Source of the DNA: Verrucomicrobiota bacterium
GTDB lineage: Bacteria; Verrucomicrobiota; Verrucomicrobiia; Chthoniobacterales; UBA10450
DNA length: 14,256 nt
Direction: 5' to 3'
NCBI GenBank assembly: GCA_003219095.1
Contig: QHPM01000101.1
Span: forward strand, 3,108 to 17,363
The notes beneath the pieces are model-generated. The model did not search any database, was not told the origin of the DNA, and saw only the letters and a program-made list of their open reading frames with translations. A program made the position numbers and the translations under genes. Shown here piece by piece: positions 6,253 through 13,366 of this stretch (positions are counted from its first letter, which is position 1; each line of letters starts with the position of its first letter).

Positions 6253-7590
6253 GTGCACGCCTTCCATTACCGCGATGACCGGCTTTTTTGCGAAGAAGTC
6301 GATGTCGCGGTCACAGCGGAGAAATTCGGCACTCCCCTTTATCTATATAGCGCGGGCACGATTCTCGATCACTACGGGCGATTAGATGAAGCGCTGGCGG
6401 GACTTGATCATCTTATTTGCTACGCCATCAAAGCGAACTCGAACCGCGCGATTCTGCGCTTATTGCGCGATGCCGGCGCGGGATTTGATATCGTTTCCGG
6501 CGGCGAACTGTTTCGGGCGCTAAACGCCGGCGCCGACCCGGCGAAATGCACCTTCGCCGGGGTGGGAAAATCGCGCGAGGAAATCGAATACGCGCTCGAA
6601 CAAGGCGTTTATTCCTTCAACATCGAGAGCGAAGCCGAGCTCGATTACATCAGCGAGATCGCATCGGCCAAAAACCACCGCGCGCCGATCGCACTGCGGG
6701 TGAATCCCGATGTCGAAGCCGGCACGCACCAGTACATCTCCACCGGTAAGAGCGAGAATAAATTCGGTATCGCGCTGGAACGCGCCGCGAAAGTTTACGA
6801 GCGGGCAAGTAAAATGCCCGCCATCACCGTTCGCGGCGTGCAGATGCACATCGGCTCGCAGATCACCGAGGCCGCGCCGTTCGTGTCTGCGATTGAAAAA
6901 ATTGCGCCGCTAGTCTCGGAACTTAAAGGGAAGTATGCCATCAAGTTCTTCAGCATCGGCGGCGGACTGGGGATTGCCTATGAATCCTCCATCGCCAGTG
7001 GCAGCGGCGATTGGTGGACGTCCCAGCGCTCGCATCCGCTCACCATTCGCGATTACGTCGATGCCATCCTGCCGCCGCTAACGAGATTTGGGCTACGAAT
7101 TTTGCTCGAGCCCGGCCGATTGCTGGTGGGTAATGCGGGAATTTTGCTAACCCGTGTTCGTTACATCAAAGAAACAACGCAGAAAAAATTCGCCATCATC
7201 GACGCGGGCATGAACGATCTCATCCGGCCGGCGCTTTACGGGAGTTATCACGAAATTGTCCCGGTGGAAGGTAGGGGGGATTCACCGAATCGCCCGGAAC
7301 CCAGTAGGAGTAGGTTTAAGAATACGATTAAGAGGGAGAAGATCGACATCGTTGGACCAGTTTGTGAGAGTGGCGATTTTTTTGCCCAGGATAGAGAAAT
7401 GCCGGAACTGCGCGCCGGCGATTTGCTCGCGGTGATGAGCGCGGGCGCCTACGGATTTGTCATGGCCTCCAATTACAATTCGCGGCCCTTGCCGGCGGAA
7501 GCGCTGGTACGCGGTGACAAGGTGGCCTTGATTCGAGAACGCCAGACGTTGCCCCAGATCATGTCCGGAGAGCGCGACCCGCATTTCTGA
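6253..7590 (+). CDS. lysA: Diaminopimelate decarboxylase
   Basis: PLP-dependent enzyme that decarboxylates meso-diaminopimelate to lysine, the last step of lysine synthesis. It has 445 residues; about 415-425 is common. The fold-type III signatures are present in order: PLP lysine K60 (CYAIKANSN), H199 (QMHIGSQI), the glycine loop 236-240 (IGGGLGI), EPGR 286-289, the active-site cysteine C371 (GPVCESGDFF), and a C-terminal YGFVMASNYNSRPLP. The GTG at 6253 is chosen because the family's N-terminal HxFHYRxxRLFCE begins there; no ribosome binding site is evident. Residues about 339-361 form an unusual Arg/Ser/Pro-rich stretch between HEIVPV and IDIVGP. It coincides with a repeat-like sequence at 7301-7330 and accounts for much of the extra length. 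All key residues remain, so the enzyme is probably active. Confidence 0.95.
   Translation: MHAFHYRDDRLFCEEVDVAVTAEKFGTPLYLYSAGTILDHYGRLDEALAGLDHLICYAIKANSNRAILRLLRDAGAGFDIVSGGELFRALNAGADPAKCTFAGVGKSREEIEYALEQGVYSFNIESEAELDYISEIASAKNHRAPIALRVNPDVEAGTHQYISTGKSENKFGIALERAAKVYERASKMPAITVRGVQMHIGSQITEAAPFVSAIEKIAPLVSELKGKYAIKFFSIGGGLGIAYESSIASGSGDWWTSQRSHPLTIRDYVDAILPPLTRFGLRILLEPGRLLVGNAGILLTRVRYIKETTQKKFAIIDAGMNDLIRPALYGSYHEIVPVEGRGDSPNRPEPSRSRFKNTIKREKIDIVGPVCESGDFFAQDREMPELRAGDLLAVMSAGAYGFVMASNYNSRPLPAEALVRGDKVALIRERQTLPQIMSGERDPHF
7301..7330 (+). repeat. Repeat-like in-frame segment inside lysA
   Basis: The purine-rich stretch contains TAAGAATACGATTA (7317-7330). Its last ten bases are identical to 6234-6243 in the repeat upstream of lysA, and both copies follow purine-rich AGTA-containing sequence. 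It encodes part of the non-conserved LysA loop (SRSRFKNTI). A small hairpin GATTC/GAATC lies just before it at 7279-7291. Confidence 0.45.
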
Positions 7591-7593
7591 GAG

Positions 7594-9213
7594 CTACTCC
7601 GTCGTCGAATGCGGCAACTGGAGATCAAGCAGCTGGGCCGTCGGCAAAAGAGTCGGGCATTTTGTGAGGTATTCAGCGAGCCGGTGGTCGCGACACTCGG
7701 TCCAGGAGAGAAACGGGTCGTGTTCATTCTTGGGAAGATGAAGTTCATCATGGAGGAGTGGCTCGAGAAATTTGAAATCAACGAAAGGGAAACCAGAGAG
7801 CGATTGCAACGGAAGGTTTGGAATGGGCAGGTTCGCAGAGCGCGCTTCGCGCGCGATTTGCACGAGATTTCGCCACACCTGGATGTGGGAGGCACCGTGG
7901 AGAGGCGTCAGCCTCGGCAAGACTTGAGACTGATAGCTAACGTGCGCAACGATTGCGCCAAAGGCGATCAGGCTGGAAACGGCGGCCAAGAAGAAAAGCC
8001 GGCGCGCGGAGAAGAGGATCATTGGAGCCAGGGCAAGCCCGAGCCAAGCCACTGTCATTGGTAAAACGTAACGTGCTCCAACCAGGTAACCATAGAGTCC
8101 CCCGGTCGGTTCCTGTATTTCCCGCGTGGCAATCATCGCAACCATCGTGATTAGCATGACGAGCGAAAACAGTGATAGACAGATTGCAGCAGAGCGGCGG
8201 CTCGAGGGCGCCTGCTGGTTTCTTCTCGCAAGAAGAACGACGAACAGCCCGAAGGCAAGGACTACCGCAATACCAATTGACCAGACGGTGTGCAGAAGGC
8301 TATCGATTAACGCAGGCTCTAGCCTTGTACCAAAAAGACCGGCGAAAATCGAGACCGGCAATAAAGCAAACAAGCCCACCAATCCATGCCAGTCAGGACC
8401 GCGAGCAACAGTCGCGACCGTGTTAGCTGAAGCGTTGTTCAAGATGATCATCGCAAGCGTGTGAGCAGAACCCAGTATTGCCAGAAAAGCCAGGGTGCGA
8501 GCGAGTGTTCGGAGATGTGATCTGAATTCAGGAAAGTAACCGGACCGTGTTCCCAGCAGGATTAAAAAAAGGACGGCGAATGTTCCAGTCACAATCGCCA
8601 ATCCAAGGCCGAGGACATGCATTGAGCCGTAGGCCAAGAATGCGATCAACCAGAGGAGTCGATTCTTATGTGGCGAATCGGTTAACCGCACCAAGCCCCA
8701 CCCTGTAGCGACCGCAAAAATCATCCACGCTATTTGCAGACCATGGAACGGCCATTGCAAGATGTCCCGCATCACTGGCTGTGCGATGAGAATTAGGGTC
8801 GCGGCCGCGGCCAATAGAGCGCTAGCAAGAGGAGGCGCGCGGGTCTTCTCAGCGGCCGCTCGAATGAATCCGAACAAAACGTAGGTCAGCAAACCCGCCA
8901 GAAAAAGCTGTCGATTCCGCCACCAATTTGGGCGGAGTCCCGCATATTTGGCAAAGAAATATTCCGCCGTAAACGCCAGCGGGGTGTAATGTCCGTGGGA
9001 ACTTTTTTTCCAAAAATTCCGCAGAAAGGTGCGTTGATGCTCAGGTGAGGAATGGGCGATTACCTGATAGAAGCCGGTTTCAGCGCGAAGCACTGCGGCC
9101 TGCATGTGCCGATGGAGCGCGAAGATCGCTACAAAGGAAAGAGCCAGCGCAACGGCCTGGTCAACTCCGCGGTGATGCTGTTTTCGCGCCAGTTCGGGAA
9201 ACGTCTCAGTCAT
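7594..9213 (-). CDS. Polytopic membrane protein, GT-C glycosyltransferase-like
   Basis: A 539-residue inner-membrane protein with about 11-12 hydrophobic segments. After the first membrane helix (about residues 18-38) a hydrophilic loop carries HGHYTPLAFTAEYFFAKYAG. This resembles the HYRPL...G..p..H motif common after the first loop of GT-C fold glycosyltransferases that use lipid-linked sugars. A second long soluble tail (about 460-539) ends the protein. The start ATG has a strong GAGGAGG 10 nt upstream, which supports it. The acidic catalytic residue typical of GT-C enzymes is not obvious; E45 (RAETGFYQ) is a candidate. The gene converges on lysA, with only 3 bp between the stop codons. 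Membrane location is firm; the enzymatic role is a tentative motif-based inference. Confidence 0.65.
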   Translation of the reverse strand: MTETFPELARKQHHRGVDQAVALALSFVAIFALHRHMQAAVLRAETGFYQVIAHSSPEHQRTFLRNFWKKSSHGHYTPLAFTAEYFFAKYAGLRPNWWRNRQLFLAGLLTYVLFGFIRAAAEKTRAPPLASALLAAAATLILIAQPVMRDILQWPFHGLQIAWMIFAVATGWGLVRLTDSPHKNRLLWLIAFLAYGSMHVLGLGLAIVTGTFAVLFLILLGTRSGYFPEFRSHLRTLARTLAFLAILGSAHTLAMIILNNASANTVATVARGPDWHGLVGLFALLPVSIFAGLFGTRLEPALIDSLLHTVWSIGIAVVLAFGLFVVLLARRNQQAPSSRRSAAICLSLFSLVMLITMVAMIATREIQEPTGGLYGYLVGARYVLPMTVAWLGLALAPMILFSARRLFFLAAVSSLIAFGAIVAHVSYQSQVLPRLTPLHGASHIQVWRNLVQIAREARSANLPIPNLPLQSLSGFPFVDFKFLEPLLHDELHLPKNEHDPFLSWTECRDHRLAEYLTKCPTLLPTAQLLDLQLPHSTTE

Positions 9214-9223
9214 TAGTGCCGAT

Positions 9224-9230
9224 CCTCCTC
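9224..9230 (-). promoter_or_regulatory. Strong ribosome binding site for the 539-residue membrane protein
   Basis: GAGGAGG on the - strand lies 10 nt before the ATG at 9213 and fixes that start. It is one of the few clear Shine-Dalgarno sites in the window; most genes here lack one. Confidence 0.6.
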
Positions 9231-9323
9231 GGGTCAGAGCTATTGATACAAGGGAATTTATCGCCTGGAGCCAGCGCGGCTTGCACGCATTCGCTTCAGC
9301 ATAAATAGTGCTCCTCCCCAGCT

Positions 9324-10031
9324 ATGGCGAAACGCCTCCTTCTAATCATTGCGATAGTGGTGCTCGTATGCGCGCAAAGAACATCGGCGGCCAATGTCCC
9401 ACAAGGCGAATGGATCGTCGTTGTCGGTGGCGTTTCGATGCACCAGTGGGAGCAGTACAAAACGCAACCGCACGATCATTGGTGGGCTAATTTTGTGCAC
9501 GCCGCACGGATTCGGACTGAAGAACTGCGGGCGCAGTTAGGCCCGAATGCACCAATCACCTGGCTGGTTTACAAACCGGGATACCTCGAGCGCTCAAAAC
9601 AGGATGGCGTCGATTTAATCGCGAACATCAACTCGGTTCGCGACGCCTATAACCTGCACCTGGTTTATTTCGATAACGGAAGCCAGGTTATCAATTACCT
9701 AAATAACGGGCAACCGCGCACGGAGTTAAAGATCGCCGGCTTCGAATATTTCGGGCATTCGAACAGAGCCTGTTTCATGTTCGACTATAGCAACGTGGTG
9801 GATAGCTCTTCCAAAGCATGGTTGCACGAGACGGACTTGACGCGGATTGATCGCCGCGCCTTCGCCAAAGGCGCGTTTGTGAAAAGCTGGGGTTGTCACA
9901 CCGGCGAAGAAATGAGCAGGTATTGGCACGCTGCGACCGGCACCCGCATGTGGGGCGCGCTCGGCAAGACACAATTCATGGACGACGAATTGCCCATTCT
10001 CACCTCCGAAGGCGGTAAGTGGGTCAATTGA
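9324..10031 (+). CDS. Secreted protein with caspase-like (DUF4347-type) His/Cys pattern
   Basis: A 235-residue protein with a clear signal peptide (MAKRLLLIIAIVVLVCAQRT, cleaved near SAA). The mature part has IVVVGGVS at its first strand, then AGFEYFGHSN with H145, then AFVKSWGCHTGEEMSRYW with C191, followed by TGTRMWGALGKTQ. The order hydrophobic-GHS, then hydrophobic-GC..G, then TG....G..G.T matches the His/Cys dyad layout of caspase-like folds, in particular DUF4347-type domains, as I recall them. Whether it cleaves peptides is unknown, and the full family assignment is inference. It is divergently arranged with the membrane protein gene (110-bp spacer) and lies 91 bp before bioB. It has no obvious tie to biotin synthesis. 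Confidence 0.7.
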   Translation: MAKRLLLIIAIVVLVCAQRTSAANVPQGEWIVVVGGVSMHQWEQYKTQPHDHWWANFVHAARIRTEELRAQLGPNAPITWLVYKPGYLERSKQDGVDLIANINSVRDAYNLHLVYFDNGSQVINYLNNGQPRTELKIAGFEYFGHSNRACFMFDYSNVVDSSSKAWLHETDLTRIDRRAFAKGAFVKSWGCHTGEEMSRYWHAATGTRMWGALGKTQFMDDELPILTSEGGKWVN

Positions 10032-10078
10032 ATTGCGGAATTCGGATTGCTGATGGCCGATCGAGCATCGCCGCTCTT

Positions 10079-10106
10079 GTCATTCCGAGCGAAGTCGAGG
10101 AATCTC
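10079..10106. repeat. GTCATYCCGAGC-type repeat, solo arm (copy C)
   Basis: A single arm of the same repeat family as 3989-4077 and 12333-12449, beginning GTCATTCCGAGCGAAG and ending GGAATCTC. No matching right arm follows. It ends 16 bp before the bioB start codon, so it is part of the bioB leader or covers its promoter region. Confidence 0.5.
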
Positions 10107-10122
10107 TAACTATTCCTCTTCA

Positions 10123-11097
10123 ATGAATTTCGCCGAGCTGCACACGCTTTATCATCAGCCGCTCTTTGATTTGATTTCGCAAGCACGCGCGGTTCATCTG
10201 GAACATTGGCGCGGGGAATCGGTGCAGCGTTGCTCGTTGCTTAGCATCAAGACCGGCGGGTGCAGCGAGGATTGTTCTTATTGCGCGCAGAGTGCGCATT
10301 ATTCGACCGGGATCGAGCGCGAAGATTTGCTTCCCCTGGAGTGGATTTTATCGGCTGCGAAACAAGCGCGGATGCAGGGGGCGACGCGCTTTTGTATGGG
10401 TGCAGCCTGGCGGGGGGTGCGTGATGGCACTGAAAAATTCGAACGCGTTCTCGAAACCGTGCGCGAAGTCAGCCAACTCGGCATGGAGGTCTGCGTTACC
10501 CTTGGCGAAATCGGCGATAACGAAGCGGTGAAGCTCAAGGCCGCCGGCGTTACCGCTTACAATCACAACATCGATACTTCGCCGGATTTTTATCCAAAAA
10601 TCGTTAGCACACACACCTTCCAGGACCGGGTCGATACCATTCGAGCGGTGCAACGCAGCGGGATGTCGGTATGCAGCGGCGGAATTATCGGCATGGGCGA
10701 AAGCTCACAGGATCGGTTGCGCATGCTCGAAACCTTGAGCGAATTCGATCCGCCACCCGAAAGTGTTCCCATTAATTGCCTGATGGCGATGCCGGGAACG
10801 CCGCTGGCCGACGCCCCGCCGGTGGATATTTTCGATCTCGTCCGGTTGATCGCCGTCGCGCGCATCGCAATTCCCCGGGCCCGGGTCCGTCTTGCCGCCG
10901 GCCGCACTCGCATCACGCGCGAAGGCCAGGCGCTCTGTTTTTTCGCGGGCGCAAACTCGATCTTTTTCGGAGACAAACTACTGACCGCGGAAAATCCCGC
11001 TGCCACCGCCGATGTGAAGCTGCTGCGTGAGCTTGGGTTGCACATCGATTCGAACGAGACGCGAAATTGTGGCACGGCGGACTTGGTTTCACGCTGA
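10123..11097 (+). CDS. bioB: Biotin synthase
   Basis: Radical SAM enzyme that inserts sulfur into dethiobiotin to make biotin, a cytoplasmic last step. It has 324 residues, slightly shorter than the E. coli protein. The [4Fe-4S] radical SAM cluster ligands are C47, C51 and C54 (GGCSEDCSYCAQS). The [2Fe-2S] ligands are C91 (RFCMGAAWR), C124 (EVCVTLG), C184 (SVCSGGIIGMGE) and R256 (VRLAAGR). YNHNIDTSPDFYP is also intact. Every expected catalytic residue is present, so it should be functional. No bioF, bioA or bioD gene is adjacent, so the pathway is split in this genome or the cell uses imported precursor. The upstream leader contains a repeat arm and no clear ribosome binding site. The ATG at 10123 suits the family's N-terminus. 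Confidence 0.97.
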   Translation: MNFAELHTLYHQPLFDLISQARAVHLEHWRGESVQRCSLLSIKTGGCSEDCSYCAQSAHYSTGIEREDLLPLEWILSAAKQARMQGATRFCMGAAWRGVRDGTEKFERVLETVREVSQLGMEVCVTLGEIGDNEAVKLKAAGVTAYNHNIDTSPDFYPKIVSTHTFQDRVDTIRAVQRSGMSVCSGGIIGMGESSQDRLRMLETLSEFDPPPESVPINCLMAMPGTPLADAPPVDIFDLVRLIAVARIAIPRARVRLAAGRTRITREGQALCFFAGANSIFFGDKLLTAENPAATADVKLLRELGLHIDSNETRNCGTADLVSR

Positions 11098-11187
11098 CTA
11101 AGACACGCCAATTATCTAACAAGATTGTTGTGCGGGCTTGCTGGCAATAAGGCTACCCACCCTCGTTTTTTCCGGTGATCGTGGGCT

Positions 11188-11203
11188 TGGCACAACCGGG
11201 GCA
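11188..11203 (+). promoter_or_regulatory. Candidate sigma-54 promoter upstream of the pilin-like gene
   Basis: TGGCAC-N5-GGGCA has the invariant GG and GC dinucleotides exactly 12 bp apart, as in the -24/-12 consensus TGGCAC-N5-TTGCA; only the two T's differ. Transcription would begin near 11214, giving a leader of about 145 nt to the ATG at 11360. Pilin genes are often sigma-54 dependent in other bacteria, which fits. No upstream activator site was identified. Confidence 0.4.
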
Positions 11204-11359
11204 TCTCTAATTACCATAACGCCCGAGTTGCCTTCAGTTTCCTAACTTATTGTCAACAAACACGATAACGATGGACTCTCGCGATAGATTCTTTGGTTTT
11301 TCAGCACTGAATCTGCTTTTAAGTTTTAGGTGCCACGCAAACAACGGCAACCATCCGAG

Positions 11360-11770
11360 ATGTCAAAAAAAGTGCAGTTCAGGCTAACAGAACGGGCAGG
11401 TTTTACCCTGGTCGAAATCATGGTTGTAGTCGGCGTGATTACGTTGCTAGCCGCGCTCGCGCTGCCCGGAATGATTCGGGCGCGGAAACGAGCGCAAGCT
11501 TCGCGGGTGAAGGACGATCTGCGGCTGATCGAAGCGGCCGTCGATCAATATTCAATCGAAACCCAAAGGCAGCCCGGCTCGGTTGTATCCGTCGCCGATT
11601 GGACCGCCTATCTAAAAAAAGAAACGCACCTTTGCACGACGGGAAGGGATGTACTCGGGCACGATTTTGGTCCGCAGACCGTCGATCAAATTCCAACCGT
11701 CCCGCCTGAAACTTACGCCCAGCTTGCCGACGTTGCCGACGACGGATTTTGGGCGCCATTTACCCCATAA
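11360..11770 (+). CDS. Type IV pilin-like protein (pseudopilin) with N-terminal methylation site
   Basis: A 136-residue prepilin-like protein. The prepilin peptidase site is visible as RAG/FTLVE with cleavage after G14, Phe at +1 and the conserved Glu at +5, followed by the hydrophobic helix IMVVVGVITLLAALALP. The rest is a short soluble head with a two-Trp/Cys region (VADWTAYL and HLCTTGRD) and no conserved pilus-specific domain that I can name. Short proteins of this kind, with RARKRAQ after the helix, are numerous in Verrucomicrobiota and may act as minor pilins or type II secretion pseudopilins. A GTG at 11330 would add ten charged residues; the ATG gives a leader of normal length. No pilus assembly gene is adjacent. 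The gene has a candidate sigma-54 promoter at 11188. Confidence 0.85.
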   Translation: MSKKVQFRLTERAGFTLVEIMVVVGVITLLAALALPGMIRARKRAQASRVKDDLRLIEAAVDQYSIETQRQPGSVVSVADWTAYLKKETHLCTTGRDVLGHDFGPQTVDQIPTVPPETYAQLADVADDGFWAPFTP

Positions 11771-11830
11771 ACGGACATCGCCCTAAGAATTCTGCTCCGG
11801 CGCCGGAACATGGCTGTCAACCTTTGCTCC

Positions 11831-11852
11831 CAGCGGGTTTTGTAACCCGCTG
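11831..11852. repeat. Perfect 9-bp hairpin after the pilin-like gene
   Basis: CAGCGGGTT (11831-11839) pairs perfectly with AACCCGCTG (11844-11852) around TTGT. It lies 60 bp after the pilin-like stop. No T-run follows on either strand, so intrinsic termination is possible but unproven; it also resembles the arms of the nearby double-hairpin elements. Confidence 0.45.
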
Positions 11853-11891
11853 AACCAAACGCGGTCGATAAAATGTCCGCTTGGGCGCGCC

Positions 11892-11946
11892 GGAAGTCCC
11901 ACAGGTCACGGACCTATGTGGCGCACAGACCACAGGTCTGTCTTCC
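11892..11946. repeat. Cloverleaf-like double-hairpin repeat
   Basis: An outer stem GGAAG/CTTCC (11892-11896 with 11942-11946) encloses two hairpins: CCACAGGTC against GACCTATGTGG with one or two bulged bases (11899-11921), and ACAGACC/GGTCTGT (11925-11941). The same outer-stem plus two-hairpin plan appears at 4149 and 12240, which suggests one structural class with diverged sequence. Confidence 0.5.
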
Positions 11947-11984
11947 TTAATACTTCGTCTAAATCTCGCTAGATTCGATCAGCT

Positions 11985-12155
11985 CTAGAATCTTTTCGCC
12001 ACGCTCATTCCGGCGATAAAAAGTACCAGGCAAACAACCAGGAATAGGAAAAAGAGAAATTTCGCAATTCCCGCCGCAGCCGAGGCAATCCCGGTAAACC
12101 CAAAGAGCGCAGCTACCAGCGCAATCACCAGAAAAATAACCGCCCAACGCAACAT
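11985..12155 (-). CDS. Small membrane protein of the DUF1328 (UPF0391, YtjA-like) family
   Basis: A 56-residue protein beginning [20 protein letters not shown], with two membrane helices separated by [12 protein letters not shown] and ending SVAKRF. This start and the [12 protein letters not shown] segment are typical of the DUF1328 family, whose members are inner-membrane proteins of unknown function, often linked with envelope or general stress. An upstream in-frame extension of 28 residues exists, but the ATG at 12155 is preceded by a strong AAGGGGGG and matches the family length, so it is the true start. It stands alone, with repeat-rich spacers on both sides. Confidence 0.88.
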   Translation of the reverse strand: MLRWAVIFLVIALVAALFGFTGIASAAAGIAKFLFFLFLVVCLVLFIAGMSVAKRF

Positions 12156-12160
12156 AATAG

Positions 12161-12169
12161 TCCCCCCTT
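12161..12169 (-). promoter_or_regulatory. Purine-rich ribosome binding site for the DUF1328 gene
   Basis: AAGGGGGGA on the - strand, 5 nt before the ATG at 12155, decides the short start against a longer in-frame extension to 12239. Confidence 0.55.
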
Positions 12170-12239
12170 CCTTTTTCTGATTCGCCCATCGCCGCGATTT
12201 TGCGCGCATGTCATGGAGGGGCAAGGTCCCGCGGCCCAC

Positions 12240-12296
12240 TGTAGCCGCGGTCGCTGGCCGCGGCTCGTCACAGGAGCTGCGCCCTCTTAGTTACAA
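12240..12296. repeat. Double-hairpin element, TGTAG...TTACAA type
   Basis: It starts TGTAG and ends TTACAA, as does the element inside znuA. The left hairpin AGCCGCGG/CCGCGGCT (12243-12250 with 12258-12265) is perfect; the right half has decayed. It is the first of two repeats in the 321-bp gene-free stretch 12156-12476. The second is the inverted repeat at 12333-12449, and I see nothing else there besides a ribosome binding site. Confidence 0.5.
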
Positions 12297-12332
12297 CGCC
12301 CGATGAATTTTGCGCGCAACAACTAGGGCGAT

Positions 12333-12449
12333 GTCATCCCGAGGTCGCCGTGGCGGCCGAGGGATCCCGCCAAGATCACGCGTCATCGAACCATCGTGAG
12401 ATTTCTCGGTCCGAGCCGGGCTGGCATTATCTGCGCGGCTCGGAATGAC
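12333..12449. repeat. GTCATYCCGAGC-type inverted repeat, copy B
   Basis: A 117-bp element bounded by GTCATCCCGAG (12333-12343) and the reverse complement of GTCATTCCGAGC (12438-12449). It contains further GC-rich palindromic words (GGTCCGAGCC and GGCTCGG). It lies beyond the 3' end of pyrD and may act as a bidirectional barrier or mRNA-stabilising structure. Related copies are at 3989 and 10079. Confidence 0.6.
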
Positions 12450-12476
12450 AAATGTGGGTCGCTACCCATATCACTG

Positions 12477-13366
12477 CTACAACTTCGCGAGTTCGCGGAT
12501 TAATTTCGGTCCGCGAAAAATAAATCCGGTATAAACTTGTAATAACTTCGCGCCCGCTTCGATTTTTTCCCGCGCCGAACCGGCATCAAAAATCCCGCCG
12601 CATCCGATGATCGGAATTTTTGTTTCGCGGAATGATCGAGCGTGGTATTTGCTGCGATAATTCCCGAAATGGTGTTGGCCTCACAGACGCTGATGAGCTC
12701 ATCCAGCGCGGCGGGCTCGAGATCAGGCGCGATTTTGACCAGCAGCGGCATGTTGCCACACTCCGCATTAATCGCGCGCAATAATTCATCCAATCTCTTG
12801 CCTCCCTGTAATTCGCGTAAGCCTGGTGTATTTGGTGAACTGACGTTGAGCGCAATGTAATCGGCCTGGGCCCGCAGTTTACGAAAAGAAAATAGATAAT
12901 CCTCCACTGCACGTTCTATCGGCGTAACGCGTGATTTTCCGATATTGATCCCGACCGGGATGCCGGGCCAGCCTCCGCGGTCGCGCAATACCGCAAGACG
13001 ATTAGCAATCGATTCCGCGCCGTCATTGTTGAAGCCCAGCCGATTGATCAATGCGTTTTGCTCCGGGTAACGAAAGATGCGTGGGCGCGGATTGCCCGGC
13101 TGCGCCTGCGCGGTCACTGTTCCAATTTCGACAAACGAAAACCCGAGCGCTTCCCAAGCCGGCAACGCGATGCCATTTTTGTCGAGGCCGGCTGCGAGCC
13201 CGACACGATGTCGGAAATTCAGTCCGAATACGGAAATTGGCGAAGTCTCAGCGGTTGATTTTGGAAGCAACGGCCCGGCAGGTCTCAAAAACGCAAGCGC
13301 AAAGCGATGCGCGGTTTCGGGGTCGAGCGCAAAAAGAAGCGGGCGTAGGAGGCGCTCGTAAATCAT
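12477..13366 (-). pseudogene. pyrD: Dihydroorotate dehydrogenase (class 2) with internal deletion and frameshift
   Basis: Class 2 dihydroorotate dehydrogenase oxidises dihydroorotate to orotate at the membrane with quinone, in pyrimidine synthesis. The N-terminal membrane-association helix (MIYERLLRPLLFALDPETAH), GLDKNG, INRLGFNN and the catalytic-serine loop (LNVSSPNTPGLREL) are all present. After NTTLDHSA the frame breaks near 12617-12630 and would end at a stop at 12500-12502. The true C-terminus, [14 protein letters not shown] to [11 protein letters not shown], continues in another frame to the stop at 12477-12479. Compared with the family, about 33-35 residues are missing at the break, including the GGLSG motif that binds FMN phosphate. 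The loss is therefore a roughly 100-bp, non-triplet deletion, not a single base error. The enzyme is unlikely to work as encoded. A strain-level deletion or a misassembly are both possible. ATG 13366 is chosen because the family's N-terminus begins there. Confidence 0.8.

Noticed and set aside
7609..8064. A 151-residue + strand reading frame after lysA
   Set aside because: It is antisense to the membrane protein gene, rich in charged residues without any recognisable motif.
9281..9307. Possible sigma-70 promoter (TTGCAC and TAAATA) before the caspase-like protein
   Set aside because: The spacing is only 15 bp and both boxes are imperfect, so it is not better than chance in an A/T-rich spacer.
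11831..11852. Rho-independent terminator for the pilin-like gene
   Set aside because: The stem is perfect but no T-run follows on either strand, so it is listed only as a hairpin.
11959..12189. A 76-residue Cys-rich reading frame on the - strand
   Set aside because: It overlaps the DUF1328 gene in another frame, and the DUF1328 protein has family features and a good ribosome binding site.
11771..12476. CRISPR array among the repeats near the DUF1328 gene
   Set aside because: The repeats are palindromes of different sequence and irregular spacing, with no direct repeat-spacer periodicity.
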